The notes beneath the pieces are model-generated. The model was not told where the DNA came from. It searched no databases and was given only the letters and a program-made list of their open reading frames with translations. Below, one piece after another: positions 32,336 through 43,450 of a DNA stretch of 64,000 nucleotides. Location: the NCBI GenBank assembly GCA_030770425.1, contig JASJFT010000003.1, positions 1 through 64,000 of the forward strand, read 5' to 3'. A program made the translations under genes and the position numbers. This DNA comes from Darksidea phi. Lineage: Eukaryota > Ascomycota > Dothideomycetes > Pleosporales > Lentitheciaceae. Numbering within the stretch: position 1 is the stretch's first letter; each line of letters begins with the position of its first letter.

Positions 32336-33384
32336 ACATATGAACAGGTGTTCGTGCGCAAGAAGTTTGGCCACCAATGGCGTCACTAATATCGGGTTCG
32401 TTGATAAACAGGCGCAGGCAAAAGAACTCTGCGTCTAAGAACCACCCGCAAGCGAGAGTGTGCATGAAAATAGTTTAAGGAAGGGCGAGAGCTATGTAGC
32501 AGAGCGCAAAGAAGGCCAGGCACCAAACAACCGGCTAGAGCCAGGCTATTATTGGGCGATAAGATTGATGCGGGGCTTGCGTCCCATGCTTTAGACCTGA
32601 GACTCAGCCTACATGCACATAAGTGCCCATAATGCCTGAGGCTGTAGTACGACTACGCCGCATGACCGTGAGTACGCTACTGGTGACTGGATGATCCAAA
32701 AAATCTCTCCATGCGGTGCTACGACAAAGCCCGCCCAATTAAGAACAACTGGCAACATGTCGACGGTAATTCATAAAATTTGCCTGCAACCAATTTTGGG
32801 CCCTGCCATTTCGGTGCCGCCCGTTTGGCCAACCTTATGCAACGCATTTGAGCTCATACCCAAGTAAGTGACGTGATGCAGAATCACACATGTGAGTTCA
32901 ATTGCTGAGCTAGGGTGGTTTTATGCATTAGGCTGTGGGCTCCCAACTTCGTGTGTGCCACAACGTCTTTTAGACAGGTTGCTGCATGATTCTGTCGCAC
33001 TGAGATGGTAGCATATGGATGCTCATGGTCACGCCACTGAAGACCAACCTTGTGCTCATTTAACACGTTTCCTTCGCCGCCTATCCAGGGACTAATAATA
33101 GATCTTGAAACGAAAAAGCTCTTGAGAGATGAAAGCGAAGTTGAGAATGCGAAGATGAAGCGAAGTTGAGCTACGGGAGGCCTCCCGGCGCTAATCTAGT
33201 CGGACACTAGTCGCACTCTTTTTTCGCTATTATGAAGGATCCACAACGTGATGGAAACTATTACCGTCAATACCCGCGGAAGAAAATAGTACAAAGAGAC
33301 AAGTTTTTGTCCAGCGCCTATAGCGTATCCGTGTTCGTCTACAACATCGCCTCGTACTCATCGTTTTGGGGCGGCCTTCCAGTC
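32336..33384. other. intergenic, divergent promoters
   Basis: This lies between the SesB-like gene and the aldolase gene. No gene is recognised. GCGAAGTTGAG occurs twice near 33134-33170, just before the palindrome at 33174-33187. Confidence 0.45.
33174..33187. promoter_or_regulatory. perfect palindrome with CGG-N8-CCG layout
   Basis: CGGGAGGCCTCCCG is a 14-bp perfect palindrome about 198 bp upstream of the preferred aldolase start. Inverted CGG/CCG triplets are the typical target of Zn2Cys6 dimers, so it could bind a pathway regulator. Binding is inferred. Confidence 0.35.
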
Positions 33385-34335
33385 ATGGTTCAAGTGCCCC
33401 CCCGCGGGGTGTGGGCTCCGGCCATCACCTTCTTCGACCCCGAAACCGACAGACTCAAACTTGACGCGCAAGCAACATACTATAAATACCTTTCTACAAC
33501 CGGCCTCGCAGGGCTTGTCATTCTAGGCACCAATGCAGAGACTTTTTTGTTGACGCGCGAGGAACGCAAAGAGCTCGTCACGACCGCCCGGCGCGCTGTC
33601 GGCCCCGATTTCCCTTTAATGGCCGGCGTCGGAGGCCATTCGACTCGGCAAGTGCTCGAATTCATCGCCGACGCTGCCGAAGCCGGCGCCAATTCGGCTT
33701 TGGTTCTGCCACCCGCATATTTTGGTGCTGCGACGACCCCGCAGGTGCTGGAGAACTTCTTTGGAGATGTTGCAACGGAAAGCAAATTGCCGATCGTCGT
33801 TTACAACTTCCCGGGCGTTTGCAACGGTGTTGATCTCGATTCGGCCTTCATCACCAACATGGCTCAGAAACATGAGAATATCGTGGGCGTCAAGTTGACT
33901 TGCGGTTCCGTTGCGAAAATCACACGACTAGCAGCTGTGCTACCCAAGGAGCGCTTTGCTGTCTTCGGTGGGCAGTCTGACTTCCTTATCGGCGGTCTCG
34001 CGTCAGGATCATCAGGATGCATCGCAGCATTCGGCAATGTCTTTCCCAAGACAATTGTACGAATCTACAATCTATTCGAGGAAGGCAAGACCAAGGAAGC
34101 GCTTGAGCTACATCAGAAGGCGGCATTAGCGGAACAGCCTTGCAAGGGAGGAATCGCCCCAACGAAGTACGCTGCTGCCATACATAGTGCAAAGTATGCG
34201 GGGATTGAGAACGCTGTTAATCTGCTAAAGCCGCGGAGGCCATATGTCGAGCCGACAGATGCGATCAAAGACAAAGTCAAGTCGATGATGGCTGAGGTGG
34301 CTGCGATCGAAGAGGGTTTGCCGTTGGTCAAATAG
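33385..34335 (+). CDS. DapA/HOGA-family class I aldolase (316 aa)
   Basis: A single-exon TIM-barrel protein of 316 residues. Visible are GVWAPAITFF at the start, the GTNAETFLLT loop, VVYNFPG with Tyr140, and GVKLTCG with the Schiff-base Lys170, followed by GGQSDFLIGGLASGSSGCI. The family includes dihydrodipicolinate synthase, 4-hydroxy-2-oxoglutarate aldolase, and fungal 2-keto-3-deoxy-sugar-acid aldolases (LRA4/GaaC). Fungi make lysine by the aminoadipate route, so a sugar-acid or hydroxy-oxoglutarate aldolase is more likely than true DapA. The frame is open from an upstream ATG at 33232, but family members begin close to GVWAP, so 33385 is preferred. The 51-residue extension is not excluded. 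Confidence 0.85.
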   Translation: MVQVPPRGVWAPAITFFDPETDRLKLDAQATYYKYLSTTGLAGLVILGTNAETFLLTREERKELVTTARRAVGPDFPLMAGVGGHSTRQVLEFIADAAEAGANSALVLPPAYFGAATTPQVLENFFGDVATESKLPIVVYNFPGVCNGVDLDSAFITNMAQKHENIVGVKLTCGSVAKITRLAAVLPKERFAVFGGQSDFLIGGLASGSSGCIAAFGNVFPKTIVRIYNLFEEGKTKEALELHQKAALAEQPCKGGIAPTKYAAAIHSAKYAGIENAVNLLKPRRPYVEPTDAIKDKVKSMMAEVAAIEEGLPLVK

Positions 34336-35078
34336 AATCAATAGATGATCTCAAGCAACTAAGAATAAACACTTCATCAAGGTTAGATAGAAACTCTGTG
34401 GAATGACTTGAACAAATGTCTCCGCAAATTCTGGCGACGGCTAGTCTCTCACCATTTGCTTCTATGCAAACTTAACAAAATTGGATGGTCTCTTTTAGTT
34501 GAACATGATCGCTGTTGGTCGGTCGGAAAGACGAATCTTCTGTTCACTCTCACTTGCTACATTCTATCTTTCGCGAATACCAGTCCTCCTCACAGAATTA
34601 AATATATTTCTGCATCTCTAAAATAGATAGCATGTAATACTACCTAGCTGCTTTGGATGAGCTACCGGGTAAGCGCTAAAATTAGCCATTAACATCGTGC
34701 AAACGACAACCACAATGAAAGTTCAGGTGAGATCTGATAGATTACCAGATGTCAAGTACGAGAGGTCGCGAACGTAGTTTTCAAGAGCCATGGCCATCCA
34801 GGAATCAGAGACAGAGTTTGTAATTTGCAGCTTGTCGAATAGAGAAGAGAGCGGCTGATACCTCTCTCGCGACCTGCCACAATTCATGAAGAGTGTCAGT
34901 TATGCCGTGTAACAGCAGTGTTTCGTTGTACTCCAATGACCGAGCGACACGAGTCCAACCTGTATGCAGGCCTTTGTCAGGTGGTAAGGGCCCTCAGATA
35001 ACCTTCTACGCAAAGGAATACAATATTGTCAAAATCCAGCATTCTCCATCTCAAGCGCTGTCAATAGAATATATTACC
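34336..35078. other. intergenic, no gene recognised
   Basis: This is the 3' flank of the aldolase gene and the promoter of the DUF7587-like gene. Only short AT-rich frames occur. Confidence 0.45.
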
Positions 35079-35750
35079 ATGGACCCATACGTTTGTTCCA
35101 AATTCGAAATTCCCGATACGCTTTATCGCGTGAACTATCCGGGAAGCCGAACAACCTTCTCCAGCACTGAGGGATTCATCGCTACGGATACGACGAAGGT
35201 CTATGCCGCCAATGAATTGATCGAATTCAAGCAAGCTATAGTGAATCAATTCACGTGGAGTTGCCGAACCAGTTTGCCATTTATCACTCTCTTCTCCGAC
35301 CGCGAGCATGCCGAGAATTGGGGCCGCAAGGAGCCTTGGCGCAGACATCAGGGCCCAAGAGGTGACTGGTCTCTATATGTGATCGATACAGCCGTATTGA
35401 AAGGCACGGGCCGCTTCTTCAAGCTCAACGATTTGGTAGAAGAGCTTAGTCTGACGATTCCCAACCCTGCCGTGCAGCATATTCGGGGAGCCTTCCTATG
35501 CCTTCACCGTATTCCCGCCGAGGCAATTGTCGAGCGAAGGAACCCTAAAGAGGTCGAGGAGGGTAAGTTCTAAATACAATGTACAAGAGCTCACTTCTGA
35601 TCAATAGCAGACCAGCGAGACAGACGTGAGGAGCGATACTGGGAGGAATTAGATTCAGGAGACTACCTAGCAGAGTACAGCGGTAGCGAACGGGAGGCAA
35701 TGCAGGAAAACTACAACACAATCTTTGATAAGAATATGGAAGATAATTAG
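35079..35750 (+). CDS. DUF7587-like protein, function unknown (207 aa)
   Basis: Exons 35079-35562 and 35611-35750 (48-nt intron) give 207 residues. The pattern LYRVNYPGSRTTFSSTEGF, then FTWSCRTSLPFITLFSDREHAENWG, a YVIDTAVL strand, and GAFLCLHRIPAEAIVE matches the fungal-specific DUF7587 layout as I remember it. Proteins of this type are common in accessory parts of Pezizomycotina genomes and have no known biochemical function. The second exon adds a charged tail. The frame is open further upstream to an ATG at 34893, but the family begins near LYRV, so the ATG at 35079 is preferred. The gene stands at the edge of transposon debris. Confidence 0.68.
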
Positions 35751-36099
35751 TAGCGGTAGGCTGAAATCACCTTACTGTATCATTTCCTCAGTCATCATAC
35801 TATGTTATTCACGGCAATGGCGGTGTAGGCCATGACAAGCGCAATAGGGGGGGACACCAACGGCCCAGCTCTATTTACATGTCTATTACGCGGTCTAATT
35901 ACTATAACGCAAACACGTCGCCAGCTGCGCGAGCCTGCCTTAACCCAATCTAAGCAAGTCATCTTCCGCATCGTCCGCTACCACATCCGCGCTACTGGGG
36001 CTCTCCAAGGCCCTGGCGCCATTGCATCCTCTGCAACCTGTGTTCGGCTCATCCGCACCACCCGTGCCGTTGGCTCCGGCACATCTGGCTCTGGTGCAT

Positions 36100-36495
36100 C
36101 TGTCTCTGGCGCAGCACGCTTCCAATCCATCGCCCTGTTTGTCCTCTGTTTAACCTCTGGATGGCGGCGCGCGAATGCCTGAGGCCAGTTCTTGTTCGGC
36201 GGTTCGCTTTGTTCGCGGACCGACGGCGGGCGAGGCTGAACGCTAGCAGAGGTAGGAACTTGATGCGTACGAGAGACCCGAGGGCAGCCATTCATAGTAG
36301 AAACATGACGAGGGCTTTCTCTTCTGACGGAGTGAGGTATTGCTGGCGTTCGGCCTTTGTCTTTCGTGAGGGTCGTCCGCGGTGACGATACCACACAGTG
36401 GTGCGAGGTACACCACTGCGTTTTGCTAAGGCAGAGCAGGTTCTACGTACGTCTGAAAGGAGGACTTGCGCCAGCGCCTGGCTGGCTGGATCCAT
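36100..36495 (-). pseudogene. pogo/Fot1-type transposase fragment, broken
   Basis: Reading from 36495, the frame gives a Psq-type helix-turn-helix (LAKRSGVPRTTVWYRHRGRP), then LTPSEEKALVMFLL. A TGA at 36292-36294 follows, and the same frame then continues MAALGSLVRIKFLPLLAFSLARRRS. A frameshift near 36215 moves the match to NKNWPQAFARRHPEVK and AMDWKR, the CENP-B-type DNA-binding part of pogo transposases. The DDE catalytic domain is absent. The TGA could be a former CGA, as RIP would produce. The element is dead. Confidence 0.75.
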
Positions 36496-37059
36496 GGCTA
36501 CTTACTGTAATGATGCTGGGAAGGAGGGGCGCGAACGGGTGCTCAACGCAACATTGGACGACGCGCGCCAAAATAGAACAGGATCCCCTGGCTTTCATGG
36601 AAACAAATCGAGCACAGCGTGTTTTCATCGCGTTTCAATACATCCTGATGTAATCAAGCGTCAAACACTTAACTTCTCACGCCAAGCTGCGTGGCGACCA
36701 CGATTCTGTACGGAGAAACTCTCGGATTCCTGGTTCTGAGTGCGCGTTGTTGCTAAAGCCTAGAATTATGGATTTTATTATTTGGATTTTTATCCTATAG
36801 TTCCGAAATGCGAAGATATGCGAACATTCGCGATTAGGCAGGGGATAACAGCTGACACGCGAACGGTCGCCGCGAACGGATCGATTGATAGCACGCCCAA
36901 GACTGCCGTAATGCATGTCGAGTGGAGTGATATCGAGATATCTCAGTTTGTGGGGTGAAGAGCGGAGGAACTAGGCGCTTGGGTACGCCTTTAATCCGGG
37001 TATAAAGTAGAAGGAGATCGTGAACAGTCCTTAGATCGATCTCTACGCTGAACTTGTCA

Positions 37060-39110
37060 GCCTCGTTAAGGATATATCGAGCGTAGCGACAGGGCCGTTT
37101 TAAGACCGGTATAGTATAAGAAATATATAATACGCCGACCTTAATAAATAGATAATAATCTATATCTACCTCTATATATTCGGTAAAAGCGCCTATAACT
37201 TTTATTAAAAAAGAGCTCTCGACTATTTCTTTTAATAGGCTCCGCTCTTATTTAACTTACTCCCTCTATAGTACTAGACTATATAACTAGAATAATATAT
37301 TAAGCTTAGACTATCTATTTTATACGGGTACTTTATAATAAAATAGCTATTCTTATACTTATATTAAAATACTTTTAAGTTCTTTAAGTAGTTTATAAAG
37401 CTTTATATACGCTCTAATTCTAAGAGATCGTAGGTAAAAGGAGAGCCTATACTACGAGCTAGTATTAAGTAATCCTTTATATATACCTTAAGCCGCCCTC
37501 CCCTAGGAGCTTGGGCCACTACCCGGCGTAACGTCACGTTGGCTCCTGGGCTGGCTGTGTTTTTCGTAATTCTAATCACCTTATTATATTTTAATGTTTC
37601 GACATCTTACGTAATAGGTAGTAACTACACGATAATAACAGCTCCTAGTTTACTAATAATACATATAGATAGTTAAACGCGCCAATAACCTACTAATAAC
37701 GATAGTAAGGTAACCTACGCCAGGCTACTTCTTAGTCCTCTACTTACTAGTAGCCTCCCCAGCTAGGTATCCCCGTCGTTCTTCGTCCTACCTATCCCTA
37801 CCGGTTCCTCCGTATTCGATACAACCCCTACGTTATCGTTCGTATCGTATCTACTATAGATACCAGCTCTATCTTCTACGTTAGGTATTCGCTCCCTCGA
37901 TAGCCTCTTAAGAAGGCCGATTCCTTCTTCCTTAATAGTCTTTCCTATATAAGCTTTTCCTCCAGCCTACGTAGACGGTATAGCTACCTCTAGACGAAAC
38001 GCCTATCCTCGTTATATAGGGCCTCGGACAGGAATATAATATAGGCAACTACTAATAGCTATACGAGAATCCTATCGCTACTCGTTCCCTCGAATATATC
38101 TAACGTATAGTTGGTTTTATACTAATAGTTATTATAATCGAGGAGCCCTGTCGATAGTACCTCCCTCCTATAGCGCCGGGGATACTCCGCCGCGATATTT
38201 AAAACGTTTAGAGCGCTGTATTTAAATAGGCTGTTATACTCTAGTACCTCCTACTAAAGGACTAGGCGAACGATCGTTAGTAAAGATATCTAGTTAGTAG
38301 GTGTTGATATAAGGAAGCTGGCTAAGGATAAGAGATGGATGTAGTAAGGAAGCTGGCTAAGGATAAGAGATGGATATAGTAAGTAGGATACTAGTATCAT
38401 CGCGGGTAATTTTTATACTATAGGTAGTATTAGTACGCTAACTCCTCGCTACCGCTGTTGGTCTTCTAACTAGGCTATAGTTCGGCATTATATATTATTT
38501 CTCGCCCAGCGCCTTAATGTTCGAAATATTACCTCGTCGTACTGTGTACAGCTCTATAGCTCTATTATCGTGTATAAGGTATAGGTATAGCACCTCTACT
38601 ATGTACAAACTCCTACTATATTTCGTACGGACCTTCTGAAGAGACTCCTACTATACAAATCCAAATCAAATATACCTTAAGCCGATCGAGGAGCTACGGG
38701 AGCTACTTTAGTACTTACTTATTCGTAGTATCTATATATATTAGGATAAATTTAAGGTTTACTATAACGTTACTAATATAGTTCTCTAACTATATTATAC
38801 CTCTAGTTATAAATAAGTTCTTAATAGTAAGTATAGTATAGATAGCCGGGTACCTAGGTCGTATAATAAGTATATCGCTCGGTCGTAGTAAGATCCCTTA
38901 GACTAAACCTAGAGTAGGTTTTTATTCGGGACCCTATTCCCCGTAGCTAGATCGAATAGTTTTATCTTATTTACTATAATAAATAAGCTATAACTTTAGT
39001 CCTATCTTATATTAGACCTAGGTACTATTTAGAATATCTATATAATAGCTCGAGAAACATCCCCTCTCGCTAAAGAGGAGAAACTTTAAACACGCTTCGA
39101 GATCTATCAA
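37060..39110. other. AT-rich, ORF-free block, likely RIP-mutated transposon
   Basis: From about 37.06 to 39.11 kb base composition shifts to AT-rich, with very frequent TAG/CTA/TTA/TAA words, and no open frame of 60 codons occurs on either strand between 36917 and 39110. Flanking DNA is of normal composition. This is the look of a repeat mutated by repeat-induced point mutation (C to T in CpA). Small GC-richer islands survive, for example near 37495-37560. The original element cannot be named. Confidence 0.75.
38311..38380. repeat. 35-bp tandem duplication inside the AT-rich block
   Basis: Units 38311-38345 and 38346-38380 differ at a single position (GGATGTAGT versus GGATATAGT). The near-identity suggests that the duplication is younger than the mutational decay around it. 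Confidence 0.75.
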
Positions 39111-39918
39111 CTAGGCCGGTCGAATACTCTCCTTGCCAAGATGGGCCTCCAGAGGGGTGCTGGGCTTCTGGATAAGAAGAGATAAAAGGCGATAGCAGAG
39201 GAGGCCAATCGCATCGGGTTCTCTGAAGGCTGGACCAAGCATTCGAGGTTCTAGCTGGAACCTAACATTAGATGCCGAATTAGCTAGACAATAGTAAGAC
39301 AACGTCTGTAAATCTATACACTTAGGAATACAATATACATACTGTATGATATCCTGACGGCCGGTACGAAGCCAGATACAGTATTCAGCGTCTATCCATA
39401 CACGGCTTAATCTAGCCAGGTCGAGATGAAAATTCCTTTCATCCGGCTAGGCTAATACTATTCAGGTATGCCGCTCTTTTCTTGAGGTGCCGCTCTTTTA
39501 AATGACCTCCCATAGGACAGATGACGGGAACGCCGCCACATGAACCATTCATGGGATGCTATACGTTCCGTACGGATGATTTAGCATAAAATATGGTAAT
39601 CTCCTTGCTTACGGAATGCATTGCAAGCCAGGGGGTCTTGAATGACCACCCGTTCATACAGCTCACTAGTAATCGACTTTGTCGTTGTCTCTACGCCTCA
39701 CCTTCTCTCTTCCTACTCTATTATCTCTCTATCATTTTTTCCCATGGCTATCTTCAACACAGCATCGAAGACGATTACATCGCCAACTACCCGACAAACG
39801 TTCATGCATAGCGTTTGCGTTCAAAAACACGAAAGCAAACCCAGTGGTTGAGTCCTAGACAAACCAATATTATTTCTATTCTACTCAACGACAGGATTGC
39901 ATTGCTCGTTATTGAAAC

Positions 39919-40221
39919 TCAGCCGTATGCTCCATAATGTTTCGCTTGTCTTAGCCTCAGCTCCGCCTCCTTCATTTTCTTGCGTGCTTCTTCGTAACTC
40001 TTCTTAATCTTCTCGAACTTCTCCTTCACATCTTCAAATTCTTGCGCCGCTTTCACGTGTGCTCGTGTCGCTTCTTCAACATCGTTCATAGGTGCTTGCA
40101 TATATGGGCTGCCATAGGGGCGGGGAAGCGGTCGAAGATGGTGAAACGGAGCCGCATAGTCGTGACCATGGCGGCGCGGTAAGCGAGGGGCGTGGGGAAG
40201 GATTGGATACATCGTGTGCAA
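39919..40221 (-). CDS. small coiled-coil protein, hypothetical (100 aa)
   Basis: A 100-residue frame. The first 45 residues are rich in Pro, His, Arg and Tyr. From about residue 46 to 93 the sequence is a highly charged Lys/Glu heptad-like helix (KEKFEKIKKSYEEARKKMKE), expected to form a coiled coil. No domain or localisation signal is recognised. It shares architecture, not clear sequence, with the gene at 4328-4660. The regular amphipathic pattern makes chance unlikely. Confidence 0.5.
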   Translation of the reverse strand: MHTMYPILPHAPRLPRRHGHDYAAPFHHLRPLPRPYGSPYMQAPMNDVEEATRAHVKAAQEFEDVKEKFEKIKKSYEEARKKMKEAELRLRQAKHYGAYG

Positions 40222-41857
40222 GCTGTAGATGTTCTCTATGGTGCAAGGAACTCTACAACCAGCAGCTCTTTCAGTGTGATAAATATAGAGTTACCGGTGT
40301 AAGGTACTTGGCAGAAACGGGCTTCATGTGGTAATATATACTATAGGTTTTGCAAAGTGGGAATATAAAAATAAGATTGAGGTCTGACATTGGCTTGCAC
40401 GTGTTAGATTGAACAGTTCATCACGATCCTACGGAATGATGTTTTGTGTCAGGCTAAGTTTCCCCGCCTGAATCCTGTGACGTTCAGCGGTCTCGTTATA
40501 TGATGGACCATTACTGGACAGATGCACTGAACGGTCGCCTAAGGACGAAACGTTGTCGACTTAAAAGCTGACTGAGTTATGAAATTTCTCTTAGGGCATT
40601 CTGATTGCTATATCCGATTGTAGCTAGCGTTGCGACACATCAGATCGCTAACCGGGAGGCAAACTGCTCCCAATAAGCACCAGCGCTTCTGGGTCGTTTG
40701 GGATATTAATTAATCTGGATTGATTCGTGTGCCGATTCCCTGATTGCTACCATATGATTTGCCATGTCACTGAAGTTTTGTGTTAAGAAACGAACGATTG
40801 CGGTGACATCACAAGAATGCACCTGTATTATGTTCTTTTTCCGCCCCCTTTGCATTTCTTGCTCCTTTTAACAGAGCCGATGAGTGTCTTATCAAGGCGT
40901 AGTTCTTAATACTGCAGGTTGGGAAATTTGGACGGGGCATTGACGTAGTGGGAACCGAGCCCCGCACAGACATGGCATTAGGTATTCTCTATGAGGCGTA
41001 ATAGATGCATTTTCAAAGTGATTAAGTAACCTTCCCAAACTATCTAATGGTTGCCCCTACAAATTGCTACTCTCAATGGTGCTATGCAGCTAACATAAAG
41101 GCGCCGATAGTCCCGCATTGTTTGAATGCTACTCAAAAAGTAATAGGATAAGCGCCTGACGAACCTTTTTTCAATTGTCACTAAATATAGCTGTATCTAG
41201 ACTTATGTCAGGGTTTGCTCTATGCCGAAAGATGCTCGCATTTCTTAAGTCTTGCGAAAATAGATGCTACCGTCTCCGCCTTTCCAAACCCCTCAGAGTC
41301 TGATTTTTCTCTCTCATCCGCTCATTCTCACCCAACCAACTCGAATTCCCCATCACTATCAAGCAGCGATGCTTTGCAACGAATGAACCGCCTCATAATG
41401 CCACAAGTACTTCTAATAACCAACCCATTAACGCTCAGATCAAGTTTCGATGTCAAGGTGTAAACGCATCAAATTGAGCCTCAGTCGTAAAGTGATACTT
41501 AGCACTAGCTTACCGCTGGGGACTTGAATAATGGTGCCGTGAAAGTAGTTGGCACACCGAATGTCTTTGCGCTTCGCAAAATTTCCGAAATTGCCAGAAA
41601 TGATGCAGTGCAAAACCAAAGAATGGAAAGCGACTGGATGAATCGTGGTTTTCAAATCTCTACTTGTTTTCAGGTCGCAATATACTCGTACTACATTCGC
41701 CTTGGGGCGCTCTAAAAACAATAGAAGATCATCGAATCTTAGTAAATATCTACGTTCCGCATTTTCACCATAGACGTGCAGGGTATCTCATCGGTCTAAA
41801 ACCTGTATACAAGACTACACAACCGCAACCTCAAGCTACATTAACGGGAGCGAGAAC
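40222..41857. other. intergenic, nothing recognised
   Basis: Base composition is normal. The few short frames (such as 41215-41463 on the plus strand) show no domain, signal peptide or family resemblance. Confidence 0.45.
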
Positions 41858-42190
41858 ATGAAACTTAGAAATATTTTCCTACGTGCATCTACTAAATCTG
41901 CTCCCACAACTACCGAAGAGGCTCGCTTCAAACACCATCTACTCTCCCTTAGCAAACTCGCAGAAGTTCACGATAATGACGGAGACGACGGAGTTTGCTC
42001 TTCGAAAGCCGTTTTTGAGGCACCGGATATCGCATTTGACGCTATCTTGAAATTGGGCCTGCTGTTGGCGAAGGGTTGGGTACAGAAACTAGCAGAGATT
42101 GATCAACATCCTCATCGAAGAATGCGGATCTCGATGTACATTGAGCTGGTTAAGGAAATTGAGAAGGCGGCGGGGAAACGGAAAAACTAA
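41858..42190 (+). CDS. hypothetical protein (110 aa)
   Basis: A 110-residue frame with a basic N-terminus (MKLRNIFLRASTKSAP), an acidic stretch (VHDNDGDDGVCSS) and a helical, amphipathic C-terminal half ending EKAAGKRKN. No family is recognised. The start context is acceptable. It stands alone between non-coding stretches. It could be a real small protein or a chance frame. Confidence 0.35.
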   Translation: MKLRNIFLRASTKSAPTTTEEARFKHHLLSLSKLAEVHDNDGDDGVCSSKAVFEAPDIAFDAILKLGLLLAKGWVQKLAEIDQHPHRRMRISMYIELVKEIEKAAGKRKN

Positions 42191-42713
42191 ATTACGGGGT
42201 GAAGACAGACAGCTGAGTAACAGAAATTTTGTAAAGAATGGATATAAATTCATCTCAGCCTGACTGTATAAAAGGATGTTGTATAAATGTCAGCAATGCT
42301 GCTGTTGACCAAGTTACAAAGCCTTGTGATGCGCAGCATCTCACAAGCACCTTGACCGTAATCTTCAGTCCTAATATTGACCTGGAGATAGCTCCAAACA
42401 CCTGTAATTTCAATACAGAAAGCCTCTTCTACCATAGCTCACTATTACCGTACACTGGGTGAGTGTCATCACTTCCCTTCTCCAAAAGGATCCCTCGTTC
42501 TTCCCATCGAGCTAGCATGACCTGAATGGAAGGAGTGGCTCTTTTGCGACTGTTTTTCAGTTATGTGTATCTAGAACCGTGGCTTTCGCATTGTAGCAAA
42601 AAAGTTTGTGTTGGTAGTGCTATTGAACAAACGCGAGAGGACAACGTCTACCGTTTCACGAAACTTGCATTCGGAAACAGCACTTATCTACAAGCTACAC
42701 GGCGTAGAGAAAG

Positions 42714-43450
42714 AGCCGTTACAATGAATTCGGTCGCGGCGGTCGCAAGAATGGCATGTCGAGTAGTAGGGGTAATCCATTTCGTGGTGAAATGGGCTGA
42801 TTCGGTCCTGGCGGGCCCTTCGGCGGCGTGGTGGGCGGAGCCCCAGGCGAACCTGGGCCTTTCACCCGTATGCAGAGCAGCATGCAAGACATGATGAATG
42901 ACAAGGTGGGTGTTGGCGCGATCATGGGTCGTCGATCAGGTAGCTATAGCTGCTTCAGCGATGAGTCCGAGATGTATGATCCTCGCGGTGTGGACGGTCA
43001 TCGTCTAGGGCGGATGCGGGCCTCCGATATCGGAATACCGTGATATGGCGGTCCCAGAATGGGCGGTGTTTTTCGCATGAATGGCGTTGGTCTTCATGGC
43101 AGGTAGGGTTACTGTCACCTACAATAAGAGGCAAACATTGAAGAGGAAGACAACACTGGAAACTACCATCTGCAAGGTGGAAGTTGTGGCCAACAACACT
43201 CAGGTGGTAGGCTTCCATGAGGCCGGAGTCTTAATTTCAAAGCGGGTATGCAAAGTCATCCATGCGATCACGGTAATGACTATGCTTCTCTTGGTGGCGG
43301 TACCCGAGGGCCCTCTGGCTTCGTTGAGGTACTGAACTTGAGGGCTGGATTCGTGCGGAGGAGAAGCCAGAGGAAGCAGAATGGCGCTGTAGTGGTAGTG
43401 GTCGTGGCGGCGCTGGTAAAGGGGCAGACTCCCACTACTAGCTCCGCCCG
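42714..43450 (+). pseudogene. decayed glycine-rich protein gene
   Basis: One frame beginning at 42714 keeps Gly/Arg-rich coding character (FGRGGRKNGMSSSRGNPFRG, then GPGGPFGGVVGGAPGEPGPF, YGGPRMGGVFRMNG, LGGGTRGPSGF). It is interrupted by TGA at 42798, TGA at 43041, TAG at 43104, TAA at 43125 and TGA at 43218. Near 43390 the Gly-rich signal moves to another frame (SGSGRGGAGKGAD), so a frameshift is also present. All the stops can be explained by C-to-T changes of Arg or Gln codons. The gene family is not identified. Confidence 0.5.

Noticed and set aside
33232..33384. N-terminal extension of the aldolase from an upstream ATG
   Set aside because: Family members begin near GVWAP; the extra 51 residues match nothing recognised, although the upstream ATG context is acceptable.
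39111..39302. Minus-strand frame at the right edge of the AT-rich block
   Set aside because: Probably the less mutated edge of the decayed element; no recognisable protein family.
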